DNA from: Dyadobacter crusticola DSM 16708 | GTDB taxonomy: Bacteria; Bacteroidota; Bacteroidia; Cytophagales; Spirosomataceae | NCBI RefSeq assembly: GCF_000701505.1 | Contig: NZ_JNJB01000007.1 | Span: 23,302 to 87,301, forward strand | Reading direction: 5' to 3' | Length of the DNA stretch: 64,000 nt | In this document: positions 55,138-64,000 of the stretch, piece after piece | Layout of the letters: every line of letters starts with the position of its first letter | Numbering within the stretch: position 1 is the stretch's first letter | Notes under the pieces: model-generated | Told to the model about the DNA's origin: nothing | Database searches by the model: none | The model's input: only the letters and a program-made list of their open reading frames with translations | Made by a program: the position numbers and the translations under genes

Positions 55138-58100
55138 ATGAAAAAACATCTATTATTCATCTTCTTCCTGTTTGCCGGCGCGATGGAAACGCTGCTGGCC
55201 CAGAACAGGGCAGTTACCGGAAAGGTAACGGACGCCAATACTCGTGAGGCTTTGCCCGGGGTCAGTATTCTGGTCAAAGGCACCCAGGTAGGTACCGTAT
55301 CCGATGCGGAAGGTAACTTCAAGATTGACGTGCCGGCCAATGCTACCGTGCTTGTTTTCAGCTTTATAGGCTACACCACGAGTGAAATTCCGGTGGGTTC
55401 CTCAGTCAATCTGGATGTGACCTTGCAGGCCGACACGCGCCAGCTGAGCGAAGTGGTGGTGACGGCGCTGGGTGTGGAGCGTACACGTAACGCATTGCCC
55501 TATGCAGCCACACAGATAGACGGAACCGCAATTACCGCCGGAAGAAACCCGAACATGATCAATTCACTCGCGGGCAAAGTGGCCGGTCTCAATATCACGC
55601 AGACCAACACGCTCGGCGGTTCTTCGAATGTGGTGATCCGAGGTATCAAATCGCTGACAGGCAACAATCAGGCGCTGTTTGTTGTCGACGGCGTACCCGT
55701 GAACAACGATGTAGCGAATACGCGAAGCCAGGTTAGCGGTGGCGGCGGGTTCGATTATGGTAACCCTGCCTCCGACATTAATCCCGACGATATCGCCTCC
55801 GTAACTGTATTGAAAGGCGCTGCCTCTACGGCGTTATACGGCTCCCGGGCTTCCAACGGGGTCATTTTGATTACCACCAAAAAAGGGAAAAAGGGTCTGG
55901 GAGTAACGATCAATACCGGACTGACAGTCGGGGCTGTGGATAAGAAAACTCTGCCCGTTTATCAGAAAGAATACGGCGCGGGCTATTCGGCAAAATGGGG
56001 CGCTTTCGATGTAGATGGTGACGGTGTAGAGGATAACATTGTGCCACTCAGTGACGATGCTTCTTATGGACACAAGTTTGATCCCAATGTGATGGTATAT
56101 CACTGGGATGCATTCGACCCTACTTCACCGAACTACAAAAAAGCGAGACCCTGGGTTGCCGCAGCAAACGGACCAGAGTACTTTTTCGAGCGATCGGTTT
56201 CTACCAATAACAGCATTACCATAGATGGCGGGAGCGACAAGGCTACTTTCAAAGTCGGCTACAATCGCACTACTGATAAGGGGATTTTGCCAAACAGCCA
56301 GATCTCTAAAAATATGATCAATTTCGGAGGTAACCTCAATATGACCTCCAAATTGTCTGTCAATGCAAGCGCAAATTTCACGGAGCAGGAAGGGCTCGGC
56401 CGCTACGGATCGGGTTACGGGTCTATTAACCCGATGCTCGGCTTCCGCCAGTGGTTCCAGACCAATGTGGATCTGAAGGAGCAAAAGGAAGCTTATTTCC
56501 GCACGAAACAGAATGTAGCCTGGAACTGGAAAGGACCGGACGATCTCGAAGCCGCGTATTCCGACAATGCCTATTTCACCCGCTATGAAAACTACCAGAA
56601 TGACAAACGATACCGCACATTCGGCAATATTTCAACGGTTTACAATGCAGCCGACTGGCTAAAAATCACAGGCCGCGTGTCTCTCGACAGCTACGACGAG
56701 ATACAGGAAGAGCGTTTCGCGGTGGGCAGTACGACAAATGAGAATATGCCCTATTACATCAAGTATAACCGTACTTTCCGCGAGTTCAACTTCGATCTTT
56801 TTGCCAATATGCACAAGACGCTGTCCAAAGACCTCGATCTGACTGGGTTAATCGGTGCTAACATGCGACGGTCTCAGCTGAATTCGATGCGGGCTTCGAC
56901 AAGCGGCGGGCTGGTAGTGCCGCGGCTGTATGCGCTGTCCAACTCGCGTAACCTGCTATCTCCGCCGATCGAAAGCGAGCAGAATATTGCCGTCGACGGC
57001 GTGTACGCCAATGCGACATTAGGATTTCGGGAGATGGTATTCCTTGATCTGTCAGCGCGCCGGGAGCAATCTTCGACTTTGCCGAAGGGCAGCAATGCCT
57101 ATTTTTATCCCTCGGTGGCGCTCAGCTTTGCTTTCTCTGAACTGTTAAAAACGACCCCGTGGCTCTCCTATGGAAAGCTGCGCGCCAACTATGCCGAAGT
57201 GGGCAGTGACGCGCCATTTGGCGCGCTGGATAAATACTACAACAAGCAGGATGAAGAGATTGGCCTGCCGATCGGCGGTTTCAATGGTATCCCGCTGTTC
57301 TCGGTGCCCAATACCCGCTTCAATCCCAACCTGAAACCGGAAAGGACCAAAAGCAGAGAGTTCGGTATCGAAATGGCATTTATGAACAGCAGGGTAGGTT
57401 TCGATGTAACTACTTATCAGGCCAACACGATCAACCAGATCTTGCCGGTGACGGTGCCTACAACAAGTGGTTATAGCTACAAGTACACGAATGCGGGCGA
57501 AGTTTCGAATAAAGGCTGGGAAGTTTCGGTGTTTGCTACACCTGTGAAAACCAACAATTTTTCGTGGACGATCAATGCAAACTGGGCCCGGAACAGGAAC
57601 AGGGTAGAGTCGCTGGCAGAGGGCGATAATATGATCATTGCGACTTACCAGTCAAGTGTTACCTCCAATGCGACCGTCGGCAGACCGTTCGGGATATTGA
57701 GAGGATCAGGGTATTCGTACCACGAAAACGGCGGAAGGCTGATCGACGAGCGGGGACAGTATGTATTATCAAGTCCGACCAAAGAGATAGGTGACCCCAA
57801 CCCGGAATGGATAGGCGGCATTGGCAACACGGTGAGCTTCAAGGGAATCTCGCTTTACTTTTTGGTTGATGTGAAAAAAGGCGGACAGCTCTACAACCTG
57901 GACACTTTTTACGGGTTCGGAACCGGGCTATATCCTGAAACTGCCGGCTTGAATGAACTGGGCAACCCGTCGCGGCTGCCGGTTGCACAAGGTGGAGGGA
58001 TACTGCTGGACGGTGTGAAAGCCGACGGCTCGCCGAATGATGTGAGGCTGGAAAACCGCGCCTACGCACTCGGTCCGTACGGACCCAATGAATCGCACAT

Positions 58101-58356
58101 TTACGGCGCCGGGTTCGTGAAGCTGCGGGAAGCATCGCTCTCGTATGCGCTGCCGGCAGGTTTGATCTCAAAGCTGAAAGTGGTGAAAGGGATTGATCTT
58201 GCGCTGGTAGGACGGAATCTGTGGATTATCCATAAAGATGTGCCTTACTCAGATCCTGAGGCCGGCTTTGGTGCAGGTAACATTTCAATGGGCTACCTGG
58301 GGGGAGCTTACCCGACAGCACGTAACATCGGCTTCAATGTAAAACTCAGATTTTGA
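55138..58356 (+). CDS. SusC/RagA family TonB-linked outer membrane protein
   Basis: A 1072-residue nutrient importer. Signal peptide (KKHLLFIFFLFAGAMETLLA), a carboxypeptidase-regulatory-like domain (about 25-105, VTGKVTDANTREALPGVSIL), plug domain with the SusC-type motif NVVIRGIKSLTGNNQALFVV and YGSRASNGVILITTKKGKKG, then a large barrel ending in NVKLRF. It forms the channel for oligosaccharides captured by the SusD partner 11 bp downstream. There is no N-terminal STN domain, so no anti-sigma signalling. The start at 55138 begins the signal peptide; upstream in-frame codons at 55111 and 55132 are less likely. Confidence 0.96.
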   Translation: MKKHLLFIFFLFAGAMETLLAQNRAVTGKVTDANTREALPGVSILVKGTQVGTVSDAEGNFKIDVPANATVLVFSFIGYTTSEIPVGSSVNLDVTLQADTRQLSEVVVTALGVERTRNALPYAATQIDGTAITAGRNPNMINSLAGKVAGLNITQTNTLGGSSNVVIRGIKSLTGNNQALFVVDGVPVNNDVANTRSQVSGGGGFDYGNPASDINPDDIASVTVLKGAASTALYGSRASNGVILITTKKGKKGLGVTINTGLTVGAVDKKTLPVYQKEYGAGYSAKWGAFDVDGDGVEDNIVPLSDDASYGHKFDPNVMVYHWDAFDPTSPNYKKARPWVAAANGPEYFFERSVSTNNSITIDGGSDKATFKVGYNRTTDKGILPNSQISKNMINFGGNLNMTSKLSVNASANFTEQEGLGRYGSGYGSINPMLGFRQWFQTNVDLKEQKEAYFRTKQNVAWNWKGPDDLEAAYSDNAYFTRYENYQNDKRYRTFGNISTVYNAADWLKITGRVSLDSYDEIQEERFAVGSTTNENMPYYIKYNRTFREFNFDLFANMHKTLSKDLDLTGLIGANMRRSQLNSMRASTSGGLVVPRLYALSNSRNLLSPPIESEQNIAVDGVYANATLGFREMVFLDLSARREQSSTLPKGSNAYFYPSVALSFAFSELLKTTPWLSYGKLRANYAEVGSDAPFGALDKYYNKQDEEIGLPIGGFNGIPLFSVPNTRFNPNLKPERTKSREFGIEMAFMNSRVGFDVTTYQANTINQILPVTVPTTSGYSYKYTNAGEVSNKGWEVSVFATPVKTNNFSWTINANWARNRNRVESLAEGDNMIIATYQSSVTSNATVGRPFGILRGSGYSYHENGGRLIDERGQYVLSSPTKEIGDPNPEWIGGIGNTVSFKGISLYFLVDVKKGGQLYNLDTFYGFGTGLYPETAGLNELGNPSRLPVAQGGGILLDGVKADGSPNDVRLENRAYALGPYGPNESHIYGAGFVKLREASLSYALPAGLISKLKVVKGIDLALVGRNLWIIHKDVPYSDPEAGFGAGNISMGYLGGAYPTARNIGFNVKLRF

Positions 58357-58366
58357 CCAAAAAACC

Positions 58367-59806
58367 ATGAAAAAGACCATTCTATATAGTATTTCAACAT
58401 TGTTTCTGACGGCGGGCTGCGTCAGTAACCTGGACAGCGATTTTAATATCGATCCCAAGAAGGCCACGGAAGTGCCTGCGGCTACGCTGGTGAGCAACGC
58501 GCAGTTCAATCTGACCAATATCATCACGACGCCGGATTATAATTACAATCCATTCAGGTACTATCTGCAATACTGGGCTGCGGTGCAGTACCCGGACGAA
58601 AGTCAGTACAATATCAATTCACGCGAGATCAATAAGTCTTTCTGGGATGTGCTGTACCGTGACGTGCTCAGCGATTTGCGTGAAGCGCGGAAGACAGTCG
58701 ATGCAAATGCATTCCTGACCGAGGGAGCGCGCGCAAGTCAGGTTGCTACCATCGAGGTACTGGAAGTATATGCGTGGTCGGTGCTGGTGAATACATTTGG
58801 CAACATTCCATATTCGCAGGCGCTGGATATCAACAATGTACTGGCTGCTTATGAAGATGACGCGGCCATTTATGCGGACCTAATCAAGCGCCTCGACGCA
58901 GCAATAGCAAGTTTGAATGCCCACCCTGATGCAGAGGGATTCTCAAACGGCGACTTGTACTACGGCGGGGATGCAGCAAGCTGGATTAAATTCGCGAATT
59001 CGCTCAAACTGCGCCTCGCCATCACCATTGCCGACGCAGAACCTGCGAATGCCAAAAAGCTCGCGGAAGAGGCGGCGCCTCACGTATTTACTTCATCGGA
59101 AAACGACGCGCAGCTGAACTACACAGCTGCTATGCCAACCGCCAACCCGATGTCGGACATACTTGCAAAAAGGGATGATAACGTGGCGGCCAACACGCTT
59201 GTGGATTTGATGAACAAGCTATCAGACCCGCGCATCAATGAGTTCTTTCAGCCTGCAACAGCAGGGCCGAATGCAGGAAAATATGTGGGGGGAATTTACG
59301 GGGAAGCGAATGTATATGCTGAGTTTGCACAGCCTGGCAGTCTCCTCAGAGATCCTGTTTTACCCGGTGAGCTCCTTTCCTATACAGAGGTTGAATTTCT
59401 TTTGGCAGAAGCCAAGTCACGCGGGTTCAATGTTCCCGGAACTGCTGTCGCGCACTATAATGCGGCAGTTACTTCTTCAATCGTCCACGACTTTGACGGT
59501 ACGCTGGCAGAAGCCACCGCATATCTGGCCAGGCCGGGAGTTGCTTTTGAAGCTGCTAACTGGAAAAAAAGTATTGGTACCCAAAAGTGGATAGCTATGT
59601 ATAATCAGCCTGTGGAAGGCTGGAAGGAATGGAGAAGACTTAATTATCCAGTGTTACAAAAGCCGGCGCAGGCGCTGTCCGAAATGCCTTTGCGTTTTCC
59701 ATATCCATTCTCTGAACAAAACCTGAATGGGGCCAACTATCGCGCGGCGGCAGCTGCTATGGGAGGTGATGAGGTTACCTCACGTATTTTCTGGGATAAA
59801 CCGTGA
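58367..59806 (+). CDS. SusD/RagB-like nutrient-binding lipoprotein
   Basis: A 479-residue surface lipoprotein with signal peptide ILYSISTLFLTAG before the lipid-modified Cys, then a helical TPR-like scaffold. LEVYAWSVLVNTFGNIPYSQAL and FANSLKLRLAITIADAEPA are typical SusD blocks (SusD-like 2/3 type), and YTEVEFLLAEAKSRGFNVPG lies in the C-terminal half. It caps the SusC channel and binds the glycan. Ends before a bidirectional terminator. Confidence 0.95.
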   Translation: MKKTILYSISTLFLTAGCVSNLDSDFNIDPKKATEVPAATLVSNAQFNLTNIITTPDYNYNPFRYYLQYWAAVQYPDESQYNINSREINKSFWDVLYRDVLSDLREARKTVDANAFLTEGARASQVATIEVLEVYAWSVLVNTFGNIPYSQALDINNVLAAYEDDAAIYADLIKRLDAAIASLNAHPDAEGFSNGDLYYGGDAASWIKFANSLKLRLAITIADAEPANAKKLAEEAAPHVFTSSENDAQLNYTAAMPTANPMSDILAKRDDNVAANTLVDLMNKLSDPRINEFFQPATAGPNAGKYVGGIYGEANVYAEFAQPGSLLRDPVLPGELLSYTEVEFLLAEAKSRGFNVPGTAVAHYNAAVTSSIVHDFDGTLAEATAYLARPGVAFEAANWKKSIGTQKWIAMYNQPVEGWKEWRRLNYPVLQKPAQALSEMPLRFPYPFSEQNLNGANYRAAAAAMGGDEVTSRIFWDKP

Positions 59807-59825
59807 TACGCTGATTGTTGTAAAC

Positions 59826-59866
59826 AAAATGCCCGGAACGTGCTTTGCATTCCGGGCATTTTGCTT
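59826..59866. terminator. Bidirectional terminator between susD-like gene and small ORF
   Basis: AAAATGCCCGGAA and TTCCGGGCATTTT form a 13-bp perfect stem; T runs on both strands serve the two convergent genes. Confidence 0.93.
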
Positions 59867-59872
59867 TTATGC

Positions 59873-60184
59873 CTAGTCGACCCGACCGAGCTCTTTTTTC
59901 AGGTTATACCATTTAGTCACGTCGCCTTCTTCGGCATCCGTGTAATTCTTGGCCAGGTAATCCAGGAATGCAAACTTGGCTTCGTCAGATTCCAGGAACA
60001 AGTGTGGTACAACACCTTCGGCTTTGATAAAGTATTGGTAGCCGTCGTTAGTGACTTCCTTGGTGGTATAAAACCTCCCTGAACCTTCGAAATTGGTGAT
60101 CGAGTCGTACAGGTTGTATACATCCTCGTGATCAGCCAGGCTCACGCCCGACAGCCATTCTTCATAATCAGTTACTTTTTCCAT
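59873..60184 (-). CDS. Conserved-looking small hypothetical protein
   Basis: A 103-residue acidic, soluble protein with no signal peptide (MEKVTDYEEWLSGVSLADHE, ending WYNLKKELGRVD). No family recognised. Codon use and composition resemble real genes. It follows the DUF3606 gene on the same strand with a 21-bp gap and shares the bidirectional terminator, so the two are probably one transcript. Confidence 0.75.
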   Translation of the reverse strand: MEKVTDYEEWLSGVSLADHEDVYNLYDSITNFEGSGRFYTTKEVTNDGYQYFIKAEGVVPHLFLESDEAKFAFLDYLAKNYTDAEEGDVTKWYNLKKELGRVD

Positions 60185-60205
60185 TTGTGTTTGTTTTTAT
60201 AAATA

Positions 60206-60391
60206 TCAATTCGAGTGATCTTTCAAATACGCCTCGATCTTCTCACGGTTGCCGCCAACGGCTTTGATTGCTTCCAGGATCTGCTCCCGGGAGGCGCCGC
60301 TCTTTTTTGCCAGATAGTCTATCTCATAATCCTCGCTGGCCGAAACGCGGTTGCGGTCGCGGGCGTCCTTTTTGGTTTTGTCGTCTGCCAT
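60206..60391 (-). CDS. DUF3606 small protein
   Basis: A 61-residue protein: charged N-terminus DDKTKKDARDRNRVSASEDY, then EIDYLAKKSGASREQILEAI and a C-terminal VGGNREKIEAYLKD, the DUF3606 pattern with a UBA-like helical fold. Function unknown; in other bacteria such genes are often found with stress genes. The start MADDKTKK at 60391 is preferred over the ATG at 60466, which adds a Cys-rich non-homologous stretch. Confidence 0.88.
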   Translation of the reverse strand: MADDKTKKDARDRNRVSASEDYEIDYLAKKSGASREQILEAIKAVGGNREKIEAYLKDHSN

Positions 60392-60576
60392 GATCGTGCT
60401 GTTCAATTTGTTGATTAAAGGATTTTGGGCATAACAGCAAAAACCGTGCTTGCACGCTTTGACCAACTATCCGGATTTAAATTCGGGGTAATTGCAGGAA
60501 TGCAGGCAGCGCGGGCAGGGGATAGCGTGTCTGTGGAGGTAGTCGAAAAATGGTTTTTACAAGAAAAATTTGAACT

Positions 60577-61227
60577 ATGAGAAAACTTCGTCTACACCTG
60601 CCCGCATTAGCCCTGCTCATTTTTGTCGCTTCCTGTTCGCAGGATCAAATTGTCCATCGCGAGGCCGCGGTGAAGCTTGACAAGGATTCTGTAATCCACC
60701 AGCTCGGAAGCCACCGGTTTTTTATCTCAGAAGCGTACCGCTTTGTGGGCTCCGATTCTGCGGATCTGATGCAGATTGATCCTAAGTTTGACATTTACCG
60801 AAAGGAAGTGTACCTGGCATTTCGCACGAGCGGCTCTGTCCTTTACTGGTTCGGCACTGAGATCGACGAAAGGGCACAGCAGGGCGCCTCTTATACATTT
60901 TCCATGAACATCAGAATCGAGCGGCCGATCGGACTTCGTGTTCACTGGGATGACGAGAAGGGTACCGCCGTGGTAGAGTCGGAGCCAAATTCACCTCTGC
61001 CGATGATTGTTCTGGGGAAAAAGGCCTATCTGGAAACCAGCACTTACAAAATCTATCCCACACTGGAAGAAGCCAGGAATGCAAGTGTGAGAGGCAGCGC
61101 CACATTCATTTACGAAGACGACGATGCCAAGCTTGGAAAGGTAACTTACAAGATCAAATTAAAGCCGATGTACCAATATTACCGCGCGCCCGATCAGCAG
61201 AATCACGCCAAATTCGCGGTTTTTTAA
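60577..61227 (+). CDS. Hypothetical lipoprotein
   Basis: A 216-residue protein with a lipoprotein signal peptide (LPALALLIFVAS then Cys). The mature part is mainly beta (AFRTSGSVLYWFGTEID, SYTFSMNIRIERPIGLRVHW), and ends with KVTYKIKLKPMYQYYRAP. No family recognised. It converges on the ABC ATPase gene across 18 bp. Confidence 0.75.
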   Translation: MRKLRLHLPALALLIFVASCSQDQIVHREAAVKLDKDSVIHQLGSHRFFISEAYRFVGSDSADLMQIDPKFDIYRKEVYLAFRTSGSVLYWFGTEIDERAQQGASYTFSMNIRIERPIGLRVHWDDEKGTAVVESEPNSPLPMIVLGKKAYLETSTYKIYPTLEEARNASVRGSATFIYEDDDAKLGKVTYKIKLKPMYQYYRAPDQQNHAKFAVF

Positions 61228-61245
61228 TAGTTCAGTTCAAAGTTT

Positions 61246-61941
61246 TTAAACAGTTTTCAGGTACAGCTGCTCTAATTCGTTGGCCGAAATGGAGCCTGCT
61301 TGGATAACAGATTGCAGGTTTCCTTCTTTCATGATACCGATCCGGGTGGCCACTTCGCGTGCCCGGAAAATGTCGTGCGTCGCCATCAGGATCGCTGTAC
61401 CCGAAGCTGAAAGCGTTTTAAGGATTTCGGAGAATTCATTGGAGGCTTTCGGGTCCAACCCGCTGGTGGGTTCGTCGAGGAGAAGCACCTTCGCTTTTTT
61501 AGCTATTGCAATCGCAATTCCCACTTTTTGCCGCATTCCCTTGGAGTAGCCGCCCAGCCGTTTGTCGTGCGCAGTACTTTGCAGGCCCGCAGTATCCAGA
61601 AACCCTGCCAGCTGGCTCGCCTCATAGCTGAAACCGGCCAGCGATGAGAAGTATTCCAGATTTTCCAGGCCAGTCAGGTTGGGGTAGAGCATGACGGTCT
61701 CGGGAATGTAAGCCAGCCTGGTTTTGGTCTCCCCGGCGTGCGTGGCAACGTTCAGTCCATCAATGGACGCAGTACCTGAGGTCGGCTCCACAAAGCCTAG
61801 AAAAAGGTTGATCGTTGTTGTTTTGCCCGCCCCATTCTGGCCCAGCAATGCAAATATTTCTCCTTTCCCAATAGTAAGGTTGAGATTGTTGAGCGCGGTA
61901 TAATCGCCGTATTTCTTGGTCAGATTGCTAGCTTCAAGCAT
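61246..61941 (-). CDS. ABC transporter ATP-binding protein
   Basis: A 231-residue ATPase of the ABC-2 exporter type (CcmA/NatA-like): Walker A LLGQNGAGKTTTI, signature LGGYSKGMRQKVG, Walker B KVLLLDEPTSGLDP, and the switch His in MATHDIFRA. It powers the two downstream-listed permeases, which precede it in the minus-strand operon. It overlaps the first permease by 8 bp. Confidence 0.95.
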   Translation of the reverse strand: MLEASNLTKKYGDYTALNNLNLTIGKGEIFALLGQNGAGKTTTINLFLGFVEPTSGTASIDGLNVATHAGETKTRLAYIPETVMLYPNLTGLENLEYFSSLAGFSYEASQLAGFLDTAGLQSTAHDKRLGGYSKGMRQKVGIAIAIAKKAKVLLLDEPTSGLDPKASNEFSEILKTLSASGTAILMATHDIFRAREVATRIGIMKEGNLQSVIQAGSISANELEQLYLKTV

Positions 61942-63325
61942 TTTGCCTGTTGGTATGTTGGATGAAATTTCTTCTCATTAATAAAATGGCTGATAATCCC
62001 GCGAGCACACTCCATACGATCAGCGGCAGAACGGACGCACTCGCCGCCTCTCTGTGAGCAGTTTTCGCCTGATACTTCGGGTAGCTTGTCCAGTCCAGGT
62101 TTTCTGTTTGTACGTTTTCGAATATATACGGGTAAAAAAACTCCCGAAGCTGTTTGTGATAACTTTTGACCGATTGCAGGTATGCAATGTGGCTAGTCAG
62201 GTCGGTTTCGGCAATGCGGTTAAGCATTTGCTGTGCGTAGATCACCGGATTAAGCATACCGATTTGTTCGGCCAGCGCTTGTCTTTGTGCCAGCTTTGTA
62301 AAAAGCTGTCCGGCCGATTCCCTCGCTTCAACTTCCCCGGCATACTGCATTGCATAATACCAGCCCGGTGAATATTCGTCTTCCGGGATCGGGTATTTGC
62401 GGTATTGCGGATAAGCTGCGTAAAAGGTTTCCATTGTTGGTTTTTTAGGTAAATCCCATTTGGCATGATAACCTTCCCGCTGCCTCACTGTCGTTTCGAG
62501 CGCTTCGGGGATCGCGATCTGCCCGCTGATCAGCACATTGGCAATGCCTGGAAAAAGCATGCACAGAAATATCCAGCACGAAACCAGCGCGGTAGCATTG
62601 AAAGACGAGCTTTTGCCAAGCGAGATCACGAATGCACAAAGAAGAAACCAGAAGAGTAGGTAGCACACAATCACCAGAAAGAGCTTGAAGGTTGGCACCG
62701 ACCACGGAAGTCCCAGCCACACAACCCCGGCCAGAAAGACGATCAGCGCGGTGAGAACTACGGCTGAAAAGCGGACCAGCAGCTTGATGAAAATAATGGT
62801 AAGCAGGCTGGGTGCATTGGTTTCCACGATCCGCCACACACCATGTTCCTGTTCCTGCGAGACGGTGTTGTAGGTGAATGCAATGATCAGGAGCGGAAAC
62901 AGAAAGATGAAAACGAAAGAAGCGTCGAGGTTGCCGACCAGCAGCGTAAGCGGATTTGTGAGCTCGGAATCGTAAAGCTGACCTTCAATGCCCAGTATCT
63001 TGACTTTCAGGCTGAATGCATTTACATCCCGCTGGCCAATCGAGAAAGAAGCCCAGGGCGAAGGGTAATTTGCTGTGTAAAAAAACGGGTAGTACGCGGT
63101 AGTTCCGACTGTCTTGCCTTTTCCTTCCTCAGCTACGTGATGCAGGTGGGTTTTCTGCACGGAGGGAATGGAGCTGATGGTTTCGAGCTGGCTGCCAATT
63201 ACATTTTTTCCGTGGTAGAAACTGTAAATGCCAAATAAGACAAGTCCGGCAATTGCCCAGCGAACCGTTTTCTCGCGGAAGAAATTAATGACCTCCAAAA
63301 AGAGGAGCTTACTGCTGATTTTCAT
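61934..63325 (-). CDS. ABC-2-type permease with DUF3526-like domain, first
   Basis: A 463-residue membrane protein: N-terminal helix in EKTVRWAIAGLVLFGIYSFY, an extracytoplasmic region, then a cluster of helices (DASFVFIFLFPLLIIAFTYN, VVLTALIVFLAGVVWLGL, LVIVCYLLFWFLLCAFVISL), a second large soluble part (PIPEDEYSPGWYYAMQYAGE) and a final helix. This is the pattern of DUF3526 permeases in NosY-like exporters. Start 63325 overlaps the upstream permease by ATGA. The substrate is unknown. Confidence 0.88.
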   Translation of the reverse strand: MKISSKLLFLEVINFFREKTVRWAIAGLVLFGIYSFYHGKNVIGSQLETISSIPSVQKTHLHHVAEEGKGKTVGTTAYYPFFYTANYPSPWASFSIGQRDVNAFSLKVKILGIEGQLYDSELTNPLTLLVGNLDASFVFIFLFPLLIIAFTYNTVSQEQEHGVWRIVETNAPSLLTIIFIKLLVRFSAVVLTALIVFLAGVVWLGLPWSVPTFKLFLVIVCYLLFWFLLCAFVISLGKSSSFNATALVSCWIFLCMLFPGIANVLISGQIAIPEALETTVRQREGYHAKWDLPKKPTMETFYAAYPQYRKYPIPEDEYSPGWYYAMQYAGEVEARESAGQLFTKLAQRQALAEQIGMLNPVIYAQQMLNRIAETDLTSHIAYLQSVKSYHKQLREFFYPYIFENVQTENLDWTSYPKYQAKTAHREAASASVLPLIVWSVLAGLSAILLMRRNFIQHTNRQNA

Positions 63326-64000
63326 AACTGGTATTTGCGTTGCGAAGAAATGAACCCGAGTGCGGCAAACCCTGCGGCAAGCCAGAAAAGCAATGCGATC
63401 AGGCTCCATTTTCCATTGTCGATGGTCGCTGCGAGCGAGAGCGGCCGGAACTGAAAAGGCGGCATTTGCTGCCAGTTGGACTGTGCCACTTTTTGCACGC
63501 GGTCATTTTTGTAGGAGATCTGTGTAAGGTGAATGTTATTGATCAGGGTTGTTTTGTCGAAACGGTATTTTTCGGTTTGCTTTTGAAATTCCGAGAAAGT
63601 GTCGAAGTCTACGCCGCAGAGCTGCATGGATATGTTCCGCAGCGGGAGGTATGGATCAAAGAAACCGAGGATTACGGATACAGCATTCTGTGCTTTGTAA
63701 GTGTCTATCAGCTTGTCGAAACGCGATCCGAAGATTTCCGAGGTAATGCGTTCGCCTTCCTGCATGACCAATGCGCCATAATTCACCGGAAGTTGTTGCA
63801 CGGAATCGACACCGTACTTTTTCAAAGTGTTGGTTCTGAGCGCTGCGAAATGCGGGTCGTCGGGATCGTGGCTGTTGCCTTCCTTGCTTACGTCCGCCTC
63901 AATAGCCTGCTCAAATGCGATTTTATCGGGTGCTTTGTACAGGCTGCTGCCGAGTGTCTGGGCGCTTTTTGGTATTACAATAAAACAGATCATCCAGCCT
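63322..64000 (-). CDS. ABC-2-type permease with DUF3526-like domain, second (5' end cut by window)
   Basis: At least 225 residues remain; the frame stays open to the window edge. The part present is the C-terminal half of a DUF3526-like permease: YKAPDKIAFEQAIEADV, a central LGFFDPYLPLRNISMQLCGV, and a last helix KWSLIALLFWLAAGFAALGF. It pairs with the permease at 61934 as the second membrane subunit of the exporter. The ATG at 63991-63993 is internal. Confidence 0.85.
   Translation of the reverse strand, partial: GWMICFIVIPKSAQTLGSSLYKAPDKIAFEQAIEADVSKEGNSHDPDDPHFAALRTNTLKKYGVDSVQQLPVNYGALVMQEGERITSEIFGSRFDKLIDTYKAQNAVSVILGFFDPYLPLRNISMQLCGVDFDTFSEFQKQTEKYRFDKTTLINNIHLTQISYKNDRVQKVAQSNWQQMPPFQFRPLSLAATIDNGKWSLIALLFWLAAGFAALGFISSQRKYQL

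Overview
The window looks like chromosomal DNA of a Bacteroidota bacterium, most likely a Cytophagales member close to Dyadobacter (genus is inference). The evidence is a SusC/SusD pair, a further TonB-dependent receptor with a carboxypeptidase-like N-terminal domain, many lipoproteins, promoters of the TTG-N19-TAnnTTTG type, families common in soil Cytophagales (DUF4256, DUF3606, DUF4932-like, DUF3526 ABC permeases), and intermediate GC content. I see no tRNA, CRISPR array, insertion sequence or phage gene.

Layout. 1-385: two tandem 5S-rRNA-like units, each closed by its own intrinsic terminator. 510-8312: stress and regulation genes, mostly on the minus strand (two AraC regulators, an SDR, a frameshifted NmrA-type reductase, a WYL regulator, a RidA-like protein, a divergent NmrA/HxlR pair with two palindromic operators, DedA, an NTF2-like protein). 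8524-18805: a MATE exporter, a luciferase-like monooxygenase, a small membrane protein just before DNA topoisomerase III, a CPBP protease, an alcohol dehydrogenase, and a PadR regulator coupled to an FtsX-type permease. 18957-24634: a small 2Fe-2S protein, katG with an OxyR-like site upstream, and secreted or lipid-anchored proteins. 24812-29824: an ArsR/SRPBCC/DoxX operon with a 50-bp palindrome over its start codon, DUF4256, AlkD-like, a histone-deacetylase-like hydrolase and a DUF4153-like membrane protein. 30095-34523: an orphan TonB receptor and an AT-richer TlpA-like protein.

34875-51658 is the most distinctive part: a large glycan-assembly locus. Its first arm (plus strand) holds a CmoB-like methyltransferase, a glycoside-hydrolase-like protein whose TIM-barrel halves are circularly permuted, and a GT9-like transferase. 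A minus-strand pair (FrhB-like protein, polysaccharide pyruvyl transferase) converges on it. The second arm (plus strand) holds a nucleotide-sugar epimerase, a glycoside hydrolase fused to a second epimerase, a zinc dehydrogenase, a Gfo/Idh oxidoreductase, a GT4 and three tandem CgeB-type transferases, tightly spaced or overlapping, ending in a strong terminator. No flippase, polymerase, export channel or priming transferase is visible. The two homologous hydrolase domains, one in normal and one in permuted order, suggest a shared glycan substrate.

52278-59806 holds an orphan lipoprotein, a GH5-like hydrolase without a signal peptide, a 16-bp-period ATTC-rich repeat, and a SusC/SusD pair. 59873-64000 holds small conserved proteins, a lipoprotein, and an ABC transporter (ATPase plus two DUF3526-like permeases, the last cut by the window edge).
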